This document shows, one piece after another, positions 26,072-34,906 of a stretch of 64,000 nt of DNA. Both the position numbers and the translations under genes were made by a program. Position 1 is the first letter of the stretch. Each line of letters starts with the position of its first letter. Below the pieces are notes generated by a model. It had not been told where the DNA came from. It did not search any database and saw only the letters and a program-made list of their open reading frames with translations. This DNA comes from Geothrix sp. (lineage in GTDB: Bacteria; Acidobacteriota; Holophagae; Holophagales; Holophagaceae), in the NCBI RefSeq assembly GCF_030219325.1, contig NZ_CP126625.1, positions 1,166,857 through 1,230,856 of the forward strand, read 5' to 3'.

Positions 26072-27850
26072 CTAGGCGGAATAGGCTTCGAGGACGGATT
26101 GGACCACGCGGCGCGAAAGCCCGTGGTAGCCGGGGCTGGCGGCGGCGAAGATCTCGCGGGCCAGGGCACGGGTGCGGGGTGATCCACCCAGGGCACCGTA
26201 CAGGGGGCGCAGATACTTCATGCGGCCCACCCGCAGGAGCACCTCCCGGATGCGGGCGAAGGCCGGCTCGTAGTCCGCGGCGGCGGCCAGGGTGAGCCAC
26301 TCCACGAGGATCTCGTGATTCCCGCGGCCCATGAGCTGGAAGTGCTCGTCGAGCCAGGCACAGTCGGCCTGGGTCAGCTGGCGGGGCAGCTTCTGGAGAT
26401 AGACCTGCAACTCGGCGGGCTTCCAGCCAGCGATCTGCTGGGCGCTGGGCCGTCCCCCTGCCGCCCAGCTCTCTGCCAGCTTCGTGAGGCCGTCCAGCTG
26501 GGCGCTGCGGAACTCCGGTGCGGTGTCGGGCAGGCCGGGCTGGTCCAGGTAGGCCCGGGCATTCACGGCTTCCAGGGCGCCGGGCAGCTTGGCCTCCGCG
26601 AAGGCGCAGAACTGCTCCGTGGTGATGGACGTGAAGCGGAAGGCGTCCATGTAGTCGCGGATGAAGCGGAGGAACCGCTCTTCGCCCACCTCCTGCTCCA
26701 GGGCCGCCACCAGCCGGGCGCCCTTCTCGTAGGGGATGCTGGAGAAGGCATCGTCCGGATCGATGCCTTCCAGGTGCATGCGCAGAACCGTGAGGTGGGG
26801 TTCGTTCTTGAAGCGGGCCAGGCTGTCCTCCAGGGCCTTTTGGCCCATGGCCCAGCCCAGTGCGGCGGCGTCGTCGCCGTGCAGGGTGCGGAGGATGCGC
26901 CGCTCCGCCCACACCGTGAAACCTTCGTTCAGCCAGAAGTGTTCCATGCTGGCGTTGGTGACGAGGTTGCCGGTCCAGCTGTGGGCCAGCTCATGAGCCA
27001 CCACGTCCACCAGGCTGCGGTCGCCCGCCAGGAGGGTCGGGGTGAGGAAGGTCATGCGGGGGTTCTCCATCCCGCCATAGGGGAAGGAGGGCGGCAGCAC
27101 CAGCATGTCGTAACGGTCCCAGGGGTAGGCCCCGAACAGCGCCTCGGCCTTCAGGATCATGTCCTCCACGCCCGCGAATTCCCAGGCGGCCGAGGCGACG
27201 GTTTCCGGCTCGGCCCACACGCGGGCGCGGGGGCTGAGTTCGCGGGATTCCAGCCGTCCCACCGCCAGGGCCATCAGGTACGACGGAATGGGCTGGGGCA
27301 TGTTGAAGCGGTAGAGGTGGCGGCCATTCCCGAGCGACTCATCCCCGGCTGGTCCAGCGGACATCACGGCGGTGAGGCCTTCGGGCACCGTCACTTCCGC
27401 TTGGTAGGCGATGCGGGCGACCGGCGTGTCCTGGCAGGGCACCATGGTGCGGGCATGGATCTGCTGGCACTGGCTGAAGAGGTAGGGCGCGACCTTGCCC
27501 TCGGTCTGTTCGGGCTCCAGCCACTGCAGGGCCATGGCGTCGGCGCCGGTGGCATAGGTGATGGCCACTTCCTGGGAGTCCTGGGGCACCTCGATGCGCA
27601 GGCGCTGGCCCAGGATGGCGTCCGCCTCGCCCAGCTCCCAGGCGACGGGACCGTGGCCCGGCACCTGCACCGTGCGGATGTCCAGGCCCTTGGTGTCGAG
27701 ATCGAGCGGGCCGCCGAAGGTCTTCCCGAATTCCAGGACCACCTCGCCGTCGATGCGCTTGGCCTTGAAATCCACCGCCAGCTTCAGCCGCAGCCGGCGG
27801 GCCTTGGGCTGGGCGGCATCGTAGTAGGAATGCGGATCGGGGCGATGCAT
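26072..27850 (-). CDS. M1 family zinc aminopeptidase (leukotriene A4 hydrolase-like)
   Basis: 592 residues. The exopeptidase motif GGMENP and the zinc motif HELAHSWTGN ... NEGFTVWAERR are intact. The N-terminal all-beta domain and the C-terminal helical domain with TQADCAWLDEHFQLMGRGNHEIL, typical of the LTA4H/aminopeptidase B subgroup, complete the protein. No signal peptide, so it acts in the cytosol, trimming peptides imported by the neighbouring OPT transporter. The ATG at 27850 with GAGG five bases upstream was preferred; an ATG eight codons earlier is possible. Confidence 0.93.
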   Translation of the reverse strand: MHRPDPHSYYDAAQPKARRLRLKLAVDFKAKRIDGEVVLEFGKTFGGPLDLDTKGLDIRTVQVPGHGPVAWELGEADAILGQRLRIEVPQDSQEVAITYATGADAMALQWLEPEQTEGKVAPYLFSQCQQIHARTMVPCQDTPVARIAYQAEVTVPEGLTAVMSAGPAGDESLGNGRHLYRFNMPQPIPSYLMALAVGRLESRELSPRARVWAEPETVASAAWEFAGVEDMILKAEALFGAYPWDRYDMLVLPPSFPYGGMENPRMTFLTPTLLAGDRSLVDVVAHELAHSWTGNLVTNASMEHFWLNEGFTVWAERRILRTLHGDDAAALGWAMGQKALEDSLARFKNEPHLTVLRMHLEGIDPDDAFSSIPYEKGARLVAALEQEVGEERFLRFIRDYMDAFRFTSITTEQFCAFAEAKLPGALEAVNARAYLDQPGLPDTAPEFRSAQLDGLTKLAESWAAGGRPSAQQIAGWKPAELQVYLQKLPRQLTQADCAWLDEHFQLMGRGNHEILVEWLTLAAAADYEPAFARIREVLLRVGRMKYLRPLYGALGGSPRTRALAREIFAAASPGYHGLSRRVVQSVLEAYSA

Positions 27851-27920
27851 GGGGGCCTCGTGGGAACCGCCCATGATCCCATGGCTGATCGTTCGTGCCA
27901 GTCACAAGCGCTCAGAACGG

Positions 27921-28000
27921 CGCAGGCCCCGCGATGCGGGGCCTGCGTAGGGAATGGCCTTTGGCCGTTCCTTTTCTATCTGAAAACCGCAGGTTTTCAG
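27921..28000. terminator. Cluster of three hairpins after the C69 peptidase gene
   Basis: Three consecutive perfect or near-perfect hairpins fill the gap: a 12-bp GC-rich stem CGCAGGCCCCGC/GCGGGGCCTGCG (27921-27947), a stem GGAA-GGCC/GGCC-TTCC with one mismatch (27951-27971) followed on the plus strand by TTTT, and a 9-bp stem CTGAAAACC/GGTTTTCAG (27980-28000). They lie between two minus-strand genes and probably end or process the C69 transcript. Confidence 0.6.
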
Positions 28001-28007
28001 CCCTGCG

Positions 28008-29639
28008 CTAGTCCTCGTCCGGAGCGAGCCCCTCCACCTTCTTCACCTTGATGACGTCGCCGTGCTCCTTGACGATGCAGCGCAGCCAGTCCTCGGGGGC
28101 CTTGGGGTGGGTGACCTCGCCCTTCTCGTTGCGCACGTTGCCATCCAGGTACTTCCAGATGAGGAACTCGCCCAGCTTCCGCCAGCGGGCATGCAACTGG
28201 GCAGTCTGCTTGGCGGCGTACTGGGTGAGGTAGTCCTTGGCCTGGGCCGGATCCTTCTTGAAGAGGTCGAGGGCGGTGCGGTCAACCTCGGCCTGGTCCG
28301 CCAGGTAGCGGCCCTCGTATTCACGCTGCACCTTCTGGACGTCCACGATCATGTCGCTCCAGCGGGTGTAGGTGTAGTTCGAGACGAAGTTGAAGGTCCA
28401 GAAGGCGCTGTCCCAGTTGAACTCGCTGAAGTTGCCGGTGCCCTCGGCGAAGGCCTTGGGGGGCGCCTGGATGCCGCAGGAGATGGGCACGTAGACGGTG
28501 GTGTAGGTGTCGTCCACGCCGAACCAGATGACGCCGCCGACGGGATCGGGCATCCAGGAGCGGCTCTGCGTCACGAAGGAGAAACCGGTCTGCTGGGTGC
28601 TGATGGCCCGCTCATGGACGTAGTCCTGGCCGTCGATCTTGAAGCCCATGGGCCGCCAGCGGTAGGGCAGCTTGTAGGGCCCGGCACCGATGTCCTTGGT
28701 CATGTCGAAGTCGGTGCCCTCGTAGTGGTCGCGCATCAGGGCCATGGCGTCCTGCACGGCCAGCTTCTCATCGGGCTTGATGAAGAGCGGCATGGGCTTG
28801 GCGCCCTTCTCGGCCTTCACGAAGTCCATGGGGATCTTCTGGCTCTTGGCGGCGCGGTTGAAGATGCTCCACACCCGGGCCTCGCAGGCGCGCAGGGCGC
28901 CGAAGCTGAGGGGGGCGTAGGCATCCACGAAGCTGAAGTTCTTGTCCTCGCCCTTGAACCAGCCCTTCTCCCGGGCGAAGGGGATCAGGTCCCTGCTGAA
29001 CAGGGCGGTGGCGGGATCGTTCTGGGGGAACTGGCGGATGCGGGCCTGGTTAGCGTGGGCGCTGATGGTCCCGTCGGGCAGCTTGTAGGCCACCCAGAGG
29101 GCGCCGGTCTGGCCCTTGCCCTTGCCGATCATCTCGAGAATCCACACTTCGTTGGGGTCGGCGATGGAGAAGCTCTCGCCCTCGGAGGCATAGCCGTAGG
29201 TTTCGGCCAGGCTGGTCATGACCTGGATGGCCTCGCGCGCCGTCTTCGCCCGCTCCAGGCCGATGTAGATGAGGCTGCCGTAGTCCACGATGCCGCTGGG
29301 GACGTGCAGTTCCTTGCGGCCTCCGAAGGTGGTCTCGGCGATCACGAGCTGATGCTCATTCATGTTGCCCACCCGGGTGTAGGTGAGCGCCGCCTCGGGA
29401 ATGCGGCCCAGGGGCTTGCCGGTATCCCACTCCACGATGTCGCGGAAGGTGCCGGCCTGGTGCCGTCCACCCGCCTTGAAGTAGAGCTCGCCGTAGAGGG
29501 TGTGGCTGTCGGCGGAGTAGGTGATCATCGTGGAGCCGTCCTTGCTCGCGCCCTTGGTGACGAGCAGGTTGGTGCAGGCCTCCAGGGCCGCGCCAGCGGC
29601 GAGAAGGGTGGTGAGCAGGACGAGGGGGCGCAGGCGCAT
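28008..29639 (-). CDS. C69 family dipeptidase
   Basis: 543 residues. The leader MRLRPLVLLTTLLAAGAALEA is followed by Cys22-Thr-Asn, the N-terminal nucleophile expected after self-processing in the C69 (PepD/U34, Ntn-hydrolase) family. Later conserved blocks are GSTMITYSADSH, NEHQLVIAETTFGGR, YGYASEGESFSIADPNEVWILEMIGKG and AHANQARIRQFP. The signal peptide places it in the periplasm or outside, where it would split dipeptides. It lies in the peptide-use block, 23 bases after the beta-barrel gene's upstream neighbour boundary. Confidence 0.9.
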   Translation of the reverse strand: MRLRPLVLLTTLLAAGAALEACTNLLVTKGASKDGSTMITYSADSHTLYGELYFKAGGRHQAGTFRDIVEWDTGKPLGRIPEAALTYTRVGNMNEHQLVIAETTFGGRKELHVPSGIVDYGSLIYIGLERAKTAREAIQVMTSLAETYGYASEGESFSIADPNEVWILEMIGKGKGQTGALWVAYKLPDGTISAHANQARIRQFPQNDPATALFSRDLIPFAREKGWFKGEDKNFSFVDAYAPLSFGALRACEARVWSIFNRAAKSQKIPMDFVKAEKGAKPMPLFIKPDEKLAVQDAMALMRDHYEGTDFDMTKDIGAGPYKLPYRWRPMGFKIDGQDYVHERAISTQQTGFSFVTQSRSWMPDPVGGVIWFGVDDTYTTVYVPISCGIQAPPKAFAEGTGNFSEFNWDSAFWTFNFVSNYTYTRWSDMIVDVQKVQREYEGRYLADQAEVDRTALDLFKKDPAQAKDYLTQYAAKQTAQLHARWRKLGEFLIWKYLDGNVRNEKGEVTHPKAPEDWLRCIVKEHGDVIKVKKVEGLAPDED

Positions 29640-29662
29640 GGAGATCCTTCCGGTTCGGGGGG

Positions 29663-30277
29663 TCAGAAGCGGAGGCTCGCGCCGAAGGTCAGGTAGGACC
29701 GGCGCGAACCGTAGTTGGGATGGCGGTGGAACACCAGATCACTGTTGACGAGACGCGCCTCCAGCGCGGCGTGGGGGTTGAACCGCCAGCCACCGCCGGC
29801 GCTGAGGGTGAAGCCCCAGTCGGTCTCGGTGTAGGTGCCGCCGTAGGCGGTGCTGGTGGGCCGGAGCGTTTCGTTCCACAGGGTGCCGCCCATGCCGAAG
29901 ATGCCGAAGAGGCCGCTGCGGCTGTGGTCCTCGAGATGGGGCATCCACTCGTAGGCCACGGAGTAGGCTTCCATGCGGCTGCGGGCGAACTGGGGGCCGG
30001 TGACCCAGGCAGAGCCATCCCAGGTGGTGGTCAGGCCTGTCTGGACGGCGCCCTTCGAATCCATCTGGAGGTAGTCGATGCGGATGCGGCCCAGGTGGCG
30101 ACTCTCGCGGTTGAAGTGGATCTGGAGGCCGGCCTGGAAGCCCGTGTTGAAATTCGATTCGAGGTCGTTCAGGGGGGCGACGGCCGCCAGGCCGATCCCC
30201 ATGCGGTTGCCGCCGGGGTTCTCCTGGGCGCAGAGGCCCAGGGAGGCGAGCAGGAGGAGGGCTCCGGGCGTCTTCAT
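29663..30277 (-). CDS. Small outer-membrane beta-barrel protein
   Basis: 204 residues. Signal peptide MKTPGALLLLASLGLCAQE, then alternating amphipathic strands rich in Tyr/Trp/Gly (GFQAGLQIHFNRE, LGRIRIDYLQMD, AYSVAYEWMP, GLFGIFGMGGTLW, GFTLSAGGGWRF, YLTFGASLRF). It ends in Phe, the usual terminal residue of outer-membrane barrels. About eight strands fit the length (OmpA/OmpW-like size). No ligand can be assigned; it lies between peptidase genes. Confidence 0.78.
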   Translation of the reverse strand: MKTPGALLLLASLGLCAQENPGGNRMGIGLAAVAPLNDLESNFNTGFQAGLQIHFNRESRHLGRIRIDYLQMDSKGAVQTGLTTTWDGSAWVTGPQFARSRMEAYSVAYEWMPHLEDHSRSGLFGIFGMGGTLWNETLRPTSTAYGGTYTETDWGFTLSAGGGWRFNPHAALEARLVNSDLVFHRHPNYGSRRSYLTFGASLRF

Positions 30278-30287
30278 GGGGGGCAGG

Positions 30288-32294
30288 TTACCAGATGGCC
30301 GGGCGGTCCTTTTCGGGCCGCTTCATGGGGTCACCGTCTTTGCAGCCGAAGGCGTCGAAGAACTCCGGCAGGTTGGACAGGGGCCCGTTCACCCGGAACT
30401 TGGCGGGGCTGTGGGGATCGGTGTTGGCGCGCAGGCGCGTGGCCTCTTCGCGGGTGAGGGTGCGCCAGGTTTCGGCGTAGCCCAGGAAGAAACGCTGCTC
30501 GGGCGTGAAGCCCTCGATCCTGCCCACGGCCGGCTTGCCTTTCTGGCTCAGCTTCCAGGCATCCCACGCGATCTTGAGGCCGCCCAGATCGGCGATGTTC
30601 TCGCCCAGGGTGAGGTGGCCATTCAGGTGCAGGCCGGGCAGGGGCTCATAGGCATCGAACTGTTTGGCCACGAGCTCAGCGCGCAGGTTGTAGGCCTTCT
30701 CATCCTCGGCGGTCCACCAGCTCTTCAGGTTGCCGTCGGCGTCGTATTGGCGGCCTTCGTCGTCGAAGCCGTGCGTCATTTCGTGGCCGATGGTGGCGCC
30801 GATGTTGCCGTAGTTCACGGCGTCGTCCGCCGTGGCATCGAAGTAGGGCGGCTGCAGGATGCCCGCGGGGAACACGATCTCGTTCATGGTGGGGCTGTAG
30901 TAGGCGTTGTTGGTCTGGGGCGTCATGTCCCATTCGTTCCGGTCGATGGGCCTGCCGAGGTTGGCCAGCCGGCGCTGGAATTCGAAGCGGCGGGTCTCCA
31001 GGACATTCAGGACGTAGGGCTGAGGCTGGATGTCCAGTTTCGCGTAGTCGCGCCACACGTCGGGGTAGCCGATCTTCACGCGGATGGCCGCCAGCTTCTC
31101 CTTGGCCTTCACCTTGGTGGGGGCGCTCATCCACTCGAGTCCCTCGATGCGGGCCTTGAGCGCCGTGCGCAGGTTCTCGACCATCTCCAGCACCTTGGCC
31201 TTGCTGCTGGCGGGGAAGGCGCGTTGCACGTAGAGCTTGCCCAGGGCCTCACCCAGCCCGCGATCCGCGGCGAACATCACGCGCTTCCAGCGGGGGTGCT
31301 GGGCCGTGGTGCCCTGGAGCCTGGTGCCGTAGAAGGCGAAGGCCTCCTCCTCGAAGGCTTTCGGCAGGGCCGAAGCCGAACTGCGGAGCAGGGTCCAGCG
31401 CAGGTAGACGCGCCACTGGTCGGCGGGCAGCTCCTGGATCATGCGGCCCAGCTCGGCCAGGAAGGCCGGCTGGCGGACCACGAACCGGTCCGGCGTCGGC
31501 ACGCCCAGGGCCTTCAGGTAGAGGGCGCTTGGGAAGCCGGGTGCCGCCGAGTCAAGCTGGGCGGGGGTCATGGCGTGGTAGATGGCGTTGGGATCCCGCT
31601 GCTCGACGCGGGTCATGCTGGCCTTGGCCAGGCGCGTCTCCAGGGTCAGGATGCGGTCGGCGTCCTTGGGATCCAGGCCCGCCAGGCTGAGCGTCTTGGC
31701 CACGTGGGCACGGTAGGCCGCAAGGAGTTCCCTGGATTTCGGATCGTCCTTCAGGTAGTAGTCCCGGTCCGGCAGGCCCAGGCCGCCCTGGCCCAGCACC
31801 ATGGAGTAGCGGCTGCTCTCCTTGTCATCCTGCTCGACGCTGAAGGAGAAGGCCGCGAACGCGCCCACCCGGTGCAGGTCCGCGAGGACGGCCGCGAGGC
31901 CCGCGGCATCCTTTACGCCGTCGATGCGCGCGAAGAGGGACTTCAGCGGGGCGATTCCTTTGGCTTCGATGGTCTTTTCATCCATGCCGCTGGCGAAGAA
32001 ATCGCCGACCTTCTGGGTTTCGGAACCGCGCGCAGCCTTGGCTGCGGCGGCCGATTCCATGATCTCCCGCAGGATCTGGTGGGTGCGGGTGTCGATTTCC
32101 TGGTCGACGCCATACCGGTCGTATTCGGCGGGGATGGTGGTCCGCTTCGCCCAGGAGCCCACGGCGAACTGGAAGAAATCCTGGGTGGGTTTCACCGAAG
32201 GGTCGAGATTGGCGGGATTGAAGCCCTTGTAGGGGAGCTGGGCGTTCAGGGCCAACGAGGCCACCAGGGGGAGGGCGAGGCAGGATAGACGCAT
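30288..32294 (-). CDS. M13 family zinc metallopeptidase (neprilysin/PepO-like), copy 1
   Basis: 668 residues. Signal peptide MRLSCLALPLVASLALNAQ. The zinc motif HEMTHGFDDEG, the third ligand region GENIADLGGLKIAW, the substrate-binding NAYYSPTMNEIVFPAGILQPPYF and the C-terminal Trp (RPAIW) are all present, so the enzyme should be active. It would cleave oligopeptides outside the cytosol. The ATG at 32294 starts the signal peptide; the frame's earlier codons do not. It is a diverged tandem copy of the next gene. Confidence 0.95.
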   Translation of the reverse strand: MRLSCLALPLVASLALNAQLPYKGFNPANLDPSVKPTQDFFQFAVGSWAKRTTIPAEYDRYGVDQEIDTRTHQILREIMESAAAAKAARGSETQKVGDFFASGMDEKTIEAKGIAPLKSLFARIDGVKDAAGLAAVLADLHRVGAFAAFSFSVEQDDKESSRYSMVLGQGGLGLPDRDYYLKDDPKSRELLAAYRAHVAKTLSLAGLDPKDADRILTLETRLAKASMTRVEQRDPNAIYHAMTPAQLDSAAPGFPSALYLKALGVPTPDRFVVRQPAFLAELGRMIQELPADQWRVYLRWTLLRSSASALPKAFEEEAFAFYGTRLQGTTAQHPRWKRVMFAADRGLGEALGKLYVQRAFPASSKAKVLEMVENLRTALKARIEGLEWMSAPTKVKAKEKLAAIRVKIGYPDVWRDYAKLDIQPQPYVLNVLETRRFEFQRRLANLGRPIDRNEWDMTPQTNNAYYSPTMNEIVFPAGILQPPYFDATADDAVNYGNIGATIGHEMTHGFDDEGRQYDADGNLKSWWTAEDEKAYNLRAELVAKQFDAYEPLPGLHLNGHLTLGENIADLGGLKIAWDAWKLSQKGKPAVGRIEGFTPEQRFFLGYAETWRTLTREEATRLRANTDPHSPAKFRVNGPLSNLPEFFDAFGCKDGDPMKRPEKDRPAIW

Positions 32295-32380
32295 GGGGGC
32301 TCCGGGGCATTCAGCATAGGCACCGGGCCAGGGGCGGGGGGACACACCTGGGCCCGGTTTGACGGTTCGTCAGGTTCGGA

Positions 32381-34405
32381 CTACCAGATGGCGGGGCGCA
32401 CCTTCGCGTCACGCTTCATCGGTTGGCCGTCGCCGCAGCCGAAGGCGTCGTAGAACTCGGGCAGGTTGGACAGGGGGCCATTGACCCGCTCGCGGCCAGG
32501 GCTGTGGGGGTCGGTCTTGAGGCGCACCGAGAGGGCGGCCTCGCGGATGTGGTTGCGCCACACGGTGGCGGCGCCCAGGAAGAAGCGCTGGGGCCCGGTG
32601 AAACCCTCGATGGGGGCGGGCACGGGCTTGCCCTTGAGGCTGTTCTGGTAGGCGGCGAAGGCGATCTTGAGGCCGCCGATGTCGGCGATGTTCTCGCCCA
32701 GGGTCAGCTTGCCGTTCACGTGCTCGCCCTTGAGGGGTTCGTAGGCGTCGTACTGCTTCACCACCAGGTCGGTGCGGGATTCGTAGGCCTTCTTGTCCGC
32801 ATCGGTCCACCAGTTCTTGAGGTTGCCCTCGGCGTCGAACTGGCTGCCGCTGTCGTCGAAGCCGTGGGTGATCTCATGGCCGATGACGAAGCCGAGGGAG
32901 CCGTAGTTCACGGCGTCGTCGGCCTTGGGGTCGAAGAAGGGGGGCTGGAGGATGCCCGCGGGGAAGGTGATGTCGTTCATGGAAGGGTTGTACGACGCGT
33001 TGACGGTGGGGGGGGTCCAGCTCCACTCCTTGCGGTCGATGGGCTTGCCCAGCTTGGCCAGGTTCTCCTGGATGCGGAACATGGCCGCCCGGCGCGTGTT
33101 GCCGAAGAAGTCATCCCGCTTCACCTCGAAGCCGTAGGTCTTCCACTTGTCGGGGTAGCCGATCTTCACGGCGATGGCGTCCAGCTTCTTCATGGCCTGC
33201 TGCTTGGTGTCGGTTCCCATCCAGTCGAGGTTGGTGATCCGCTCGCGCAGGGCCACCCGGATGTTCTCGATCATGTCGAGCACCCGCTTCTTGGATTCGG
33301 GAGGGAAGGCGACTTTCACGTACAACTGGCCGAGGGCATCGCCGAGAGAGCGGTCGGTGGCCGCCTCGATGCGCTTGGCTCGCGGCTCCTGTTCAGGGGT
33401 GCCGTTCAGGACCTTGCCCTGGAAGGCGAAGGATTCCTCGCCGAAGGCCTTGGGCAGGAGGCTGGCGGAGCTGTTCAGGGCGTGCCAGCGGAGATACGTG
33501 CGCCACTGGGGTGCGGGCACGGAGCTGGCGATTTTTCCGAAAGCCTCGAAGTAGGAGGGCTGGCTGAGGTTCAACTCCGTCATCTTCACGCCGCGGGCCT
33601 GGAAGTAGCTCTTCCAGTCGAAGCCCGGCGCTTCCTTGGCCATCTGCTCGAGGTTGCGCTTGTTGTAGGTCTTCTGGGGATTGCGCTGCTCGACGCGGGT
33701 CCACTGGACCTGGGCCATGCGGGTCTCGAGATCCAGCACCACCTTGGCGCGGACGGCGGCCAGGGCGGGAGCGTCGCCCGCCAGCTGGAACATCCTGGTG
33801 ATGTGCTGCTCGTACTTGGCGCGGATGTCCTTGCTGCGGGCGTCATCCTTCAGGTAGTAGTCGCGGTCGGGCAGGCCCGTGCCCCCCTGGCTGAGGTAGC
33901 CGAGATACTGGGTGGACGCCTTGGCATCCTGCCGGACGAAGAAGCTGAAACCGCCGGGCAGGCCCTGGGCGTGCAGCTTGGCCAGCAGGGCTGGCAGCTG
34001 CTTGGCATCCTTCAGTCCCTCGATGCTGGTCAGGACGGGCTTCAGGGGGGCGAGGCCACGCTTCTCGATGGCGGCCTCGTCCATGCCGGCGGCGTAGAAG
34101 TCGCCCACCTTCTGCTGGACGCTGCCTTTGGCCCAGGTGGTCTTGGCGCTGGTCTCTTCCAAGATCTGCTTGAGGATGGCCCGATTGCGCTCGCTCACTT
34201 CCTCGAAGGCGCCGAACCGGGGCTTGTCCGACGGGATGGTGTGGGTCTTGAGCCAGCCGCCGTTGGCGAAGGTGTAGAAGTCCTCGCAGGGCCGGACGGT
34301 GGTGTCGAGGTTCACGGGATCGACCCCGGGTTTGGACTGGGCGGCGAGCGAGAGAGCCGCAAGGCCCAGACACAGGCCGAGGGAGGCGCGGAGGGGGGAG
34401 GGCAT
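32381..34405 (-). CDS. M13 family zinc metallopeptidase (neprilysin/PepO-like), copy 2
   Basis: 674 residues, same architecture as its neighbour: signal peptide (MPSPLRASLGLCLGLAALSLAAQ), zinc motif HEITHGFDDSG, GENIADIGGLKIAF, NASYNPSMNDITFPAGILQPPFF and terminal RPAIW. The two copies keep long identical stretches around the active site but differ widely in the N-terminal half, so this is an old duplication with likely distinct substrate range. GAGG precedes the ATG. It is probably the first gene of the peptide-use block. Confidence 0.95.
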   Translation of the reverse strand: MPSPLRASLGLCLGLAALSLAAQSKPGVDPVNLDTTVRPCEDFYTFANGGWLKTHTIPSDKPRFGAFEEVSERNRAILKQILEETSAKTTWAKGSVQQKVGDFYAAGMDEAAIEKRGLAPLKPVLTSIEGLKDAKQLPALLAKLHAQGLPGGFSFFVRQDAKASTQYLGYLSQGGTGLPDRDYYLKDDARSKDIRAKYEQHITRMFQLAGDAPALAAVRAKVVLDLETRMAQVQWTRVEQRNPQKTYNKRNLEQMAKEAPGFDWKSYFQARGVKMTELNLSQPSYFEAFGKIASSVPAPQWRTYLRWHALNSSASLLPKAFGEESFAFQGKVLNGTPEQEPRAKRIEAATDRSLGDALGQLYVKVAFPPESKKRVLDMIENIRVALRERITNLDWMGTDTKQQAMKKLDAIAVKIGYPDKWKTYGFEVKRDDFFGNTRRAAMFRIQENLAKLGKPIDRKEWSWTPPTVNASYNPSMNDITFPAGILQPPFFDPKADDAVNYGSLGFVIGHEITHGFDDSGSQFDAEGNLKNWWTDADKKAYESRTDLVVKQYDAYEPLKGEHVNGKLTLGENIADIGGLKIAFAAYQNSLKGKPVPAPIEGFTGPQRFFLGAATVWRNHIREAALSVRLKTDPHSPGRERVNGPLSNLPEFYDAFGCGDGQPMKRDAKVRPAIW

Positions 34406-34437
34406 GGTTAACCTCGTAAGATGAGGGTAAAAGCCTA

Positions 34438-34899
34438 TCAGGAAGGCCGGCGCAGCGATATGTGGATCACCTTGTCAACTTCCGCATGGACCGAGCCTGC
34501 CTGGTCCACCAGGCGGATCGTGTAAGTCCGGTCCACCTTGGGCTGTTCCTGCAGCAGGCGCCGGATCTCCTCCAACTCGGAGGCTTCGATGCAGAAGGTG
34601 GCCGTCAGGGTGCCGCGGCCGGGCTTGCGGAACCGGATGGTCGCGGCCTTGTCCCAGACCTGGTAGTCCGGTCCCAGGTTCTTCATGAGCATGAGCATGT
34701 AGAAGGGATCCACGGCCCCGTAGAGGCTGCCGCCGAAGATGGTGCCCACGTAGTTCCGGGTGCGCCAGGACAGGGGCAGGCGAATCCGGACCTCCTGCCA
34801 GTCCGCGGCGATGAAGGTGACGCGTCCGCCCGTGCCCCGGTAGCAGGGCCACAGGTTGAAGCCCCAGCGCATGAGGCGGGTGCGGAACGACTCAGGCAA
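34438..34899 (-). CDS. DUF4442 hotdog-fold protein
   Basis: 153 residues. DUF4442/YiiD_C-like hotdog domain with NYVGTIFGGSLYGAVDPFYMLMLMKNLG, the helix and loop expected of a thioesterase-like fold. Usual partners are acyl-CoA or acyl-ACP substrates, but the family is largely untested. The start is a TTG at 34899 with AGGTGG three bases upstream; the next ATG lies nine codons in and lacks a ribosome site. It follows glpX by seven bases. A distant paralogue occurs at 43922-44407. Confidence 0.8.
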   Translation of the reverse strand: MPESFRTRLMRWGFNLWPCYRGTGGRVTFIAADWQEVRIRLPLSWRTRNYVGTIFGGSLYGAVDPFYMLMLMKNLGPDYQVWDKAATIRFRKPGRGTLTATFCIEASELEEIRRLLQEQPKVDRTYTIRLVDQAGSVHAEVDKVIHISLRRPS

Positions 34900-34906
34900 G
34901 GGCCAC

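Noticed and set aside
24101-26182. 693-codon plus-strand frame
   Set aside because: Antisense to the OPT transporter; extreme His/Gly/Asp composition, no motif.
30078-34411. Long plus-strand frames opposite the M13 genes
   Set aside because: Mirror frames of two well-supported peptidases with no ribosome site or domain.
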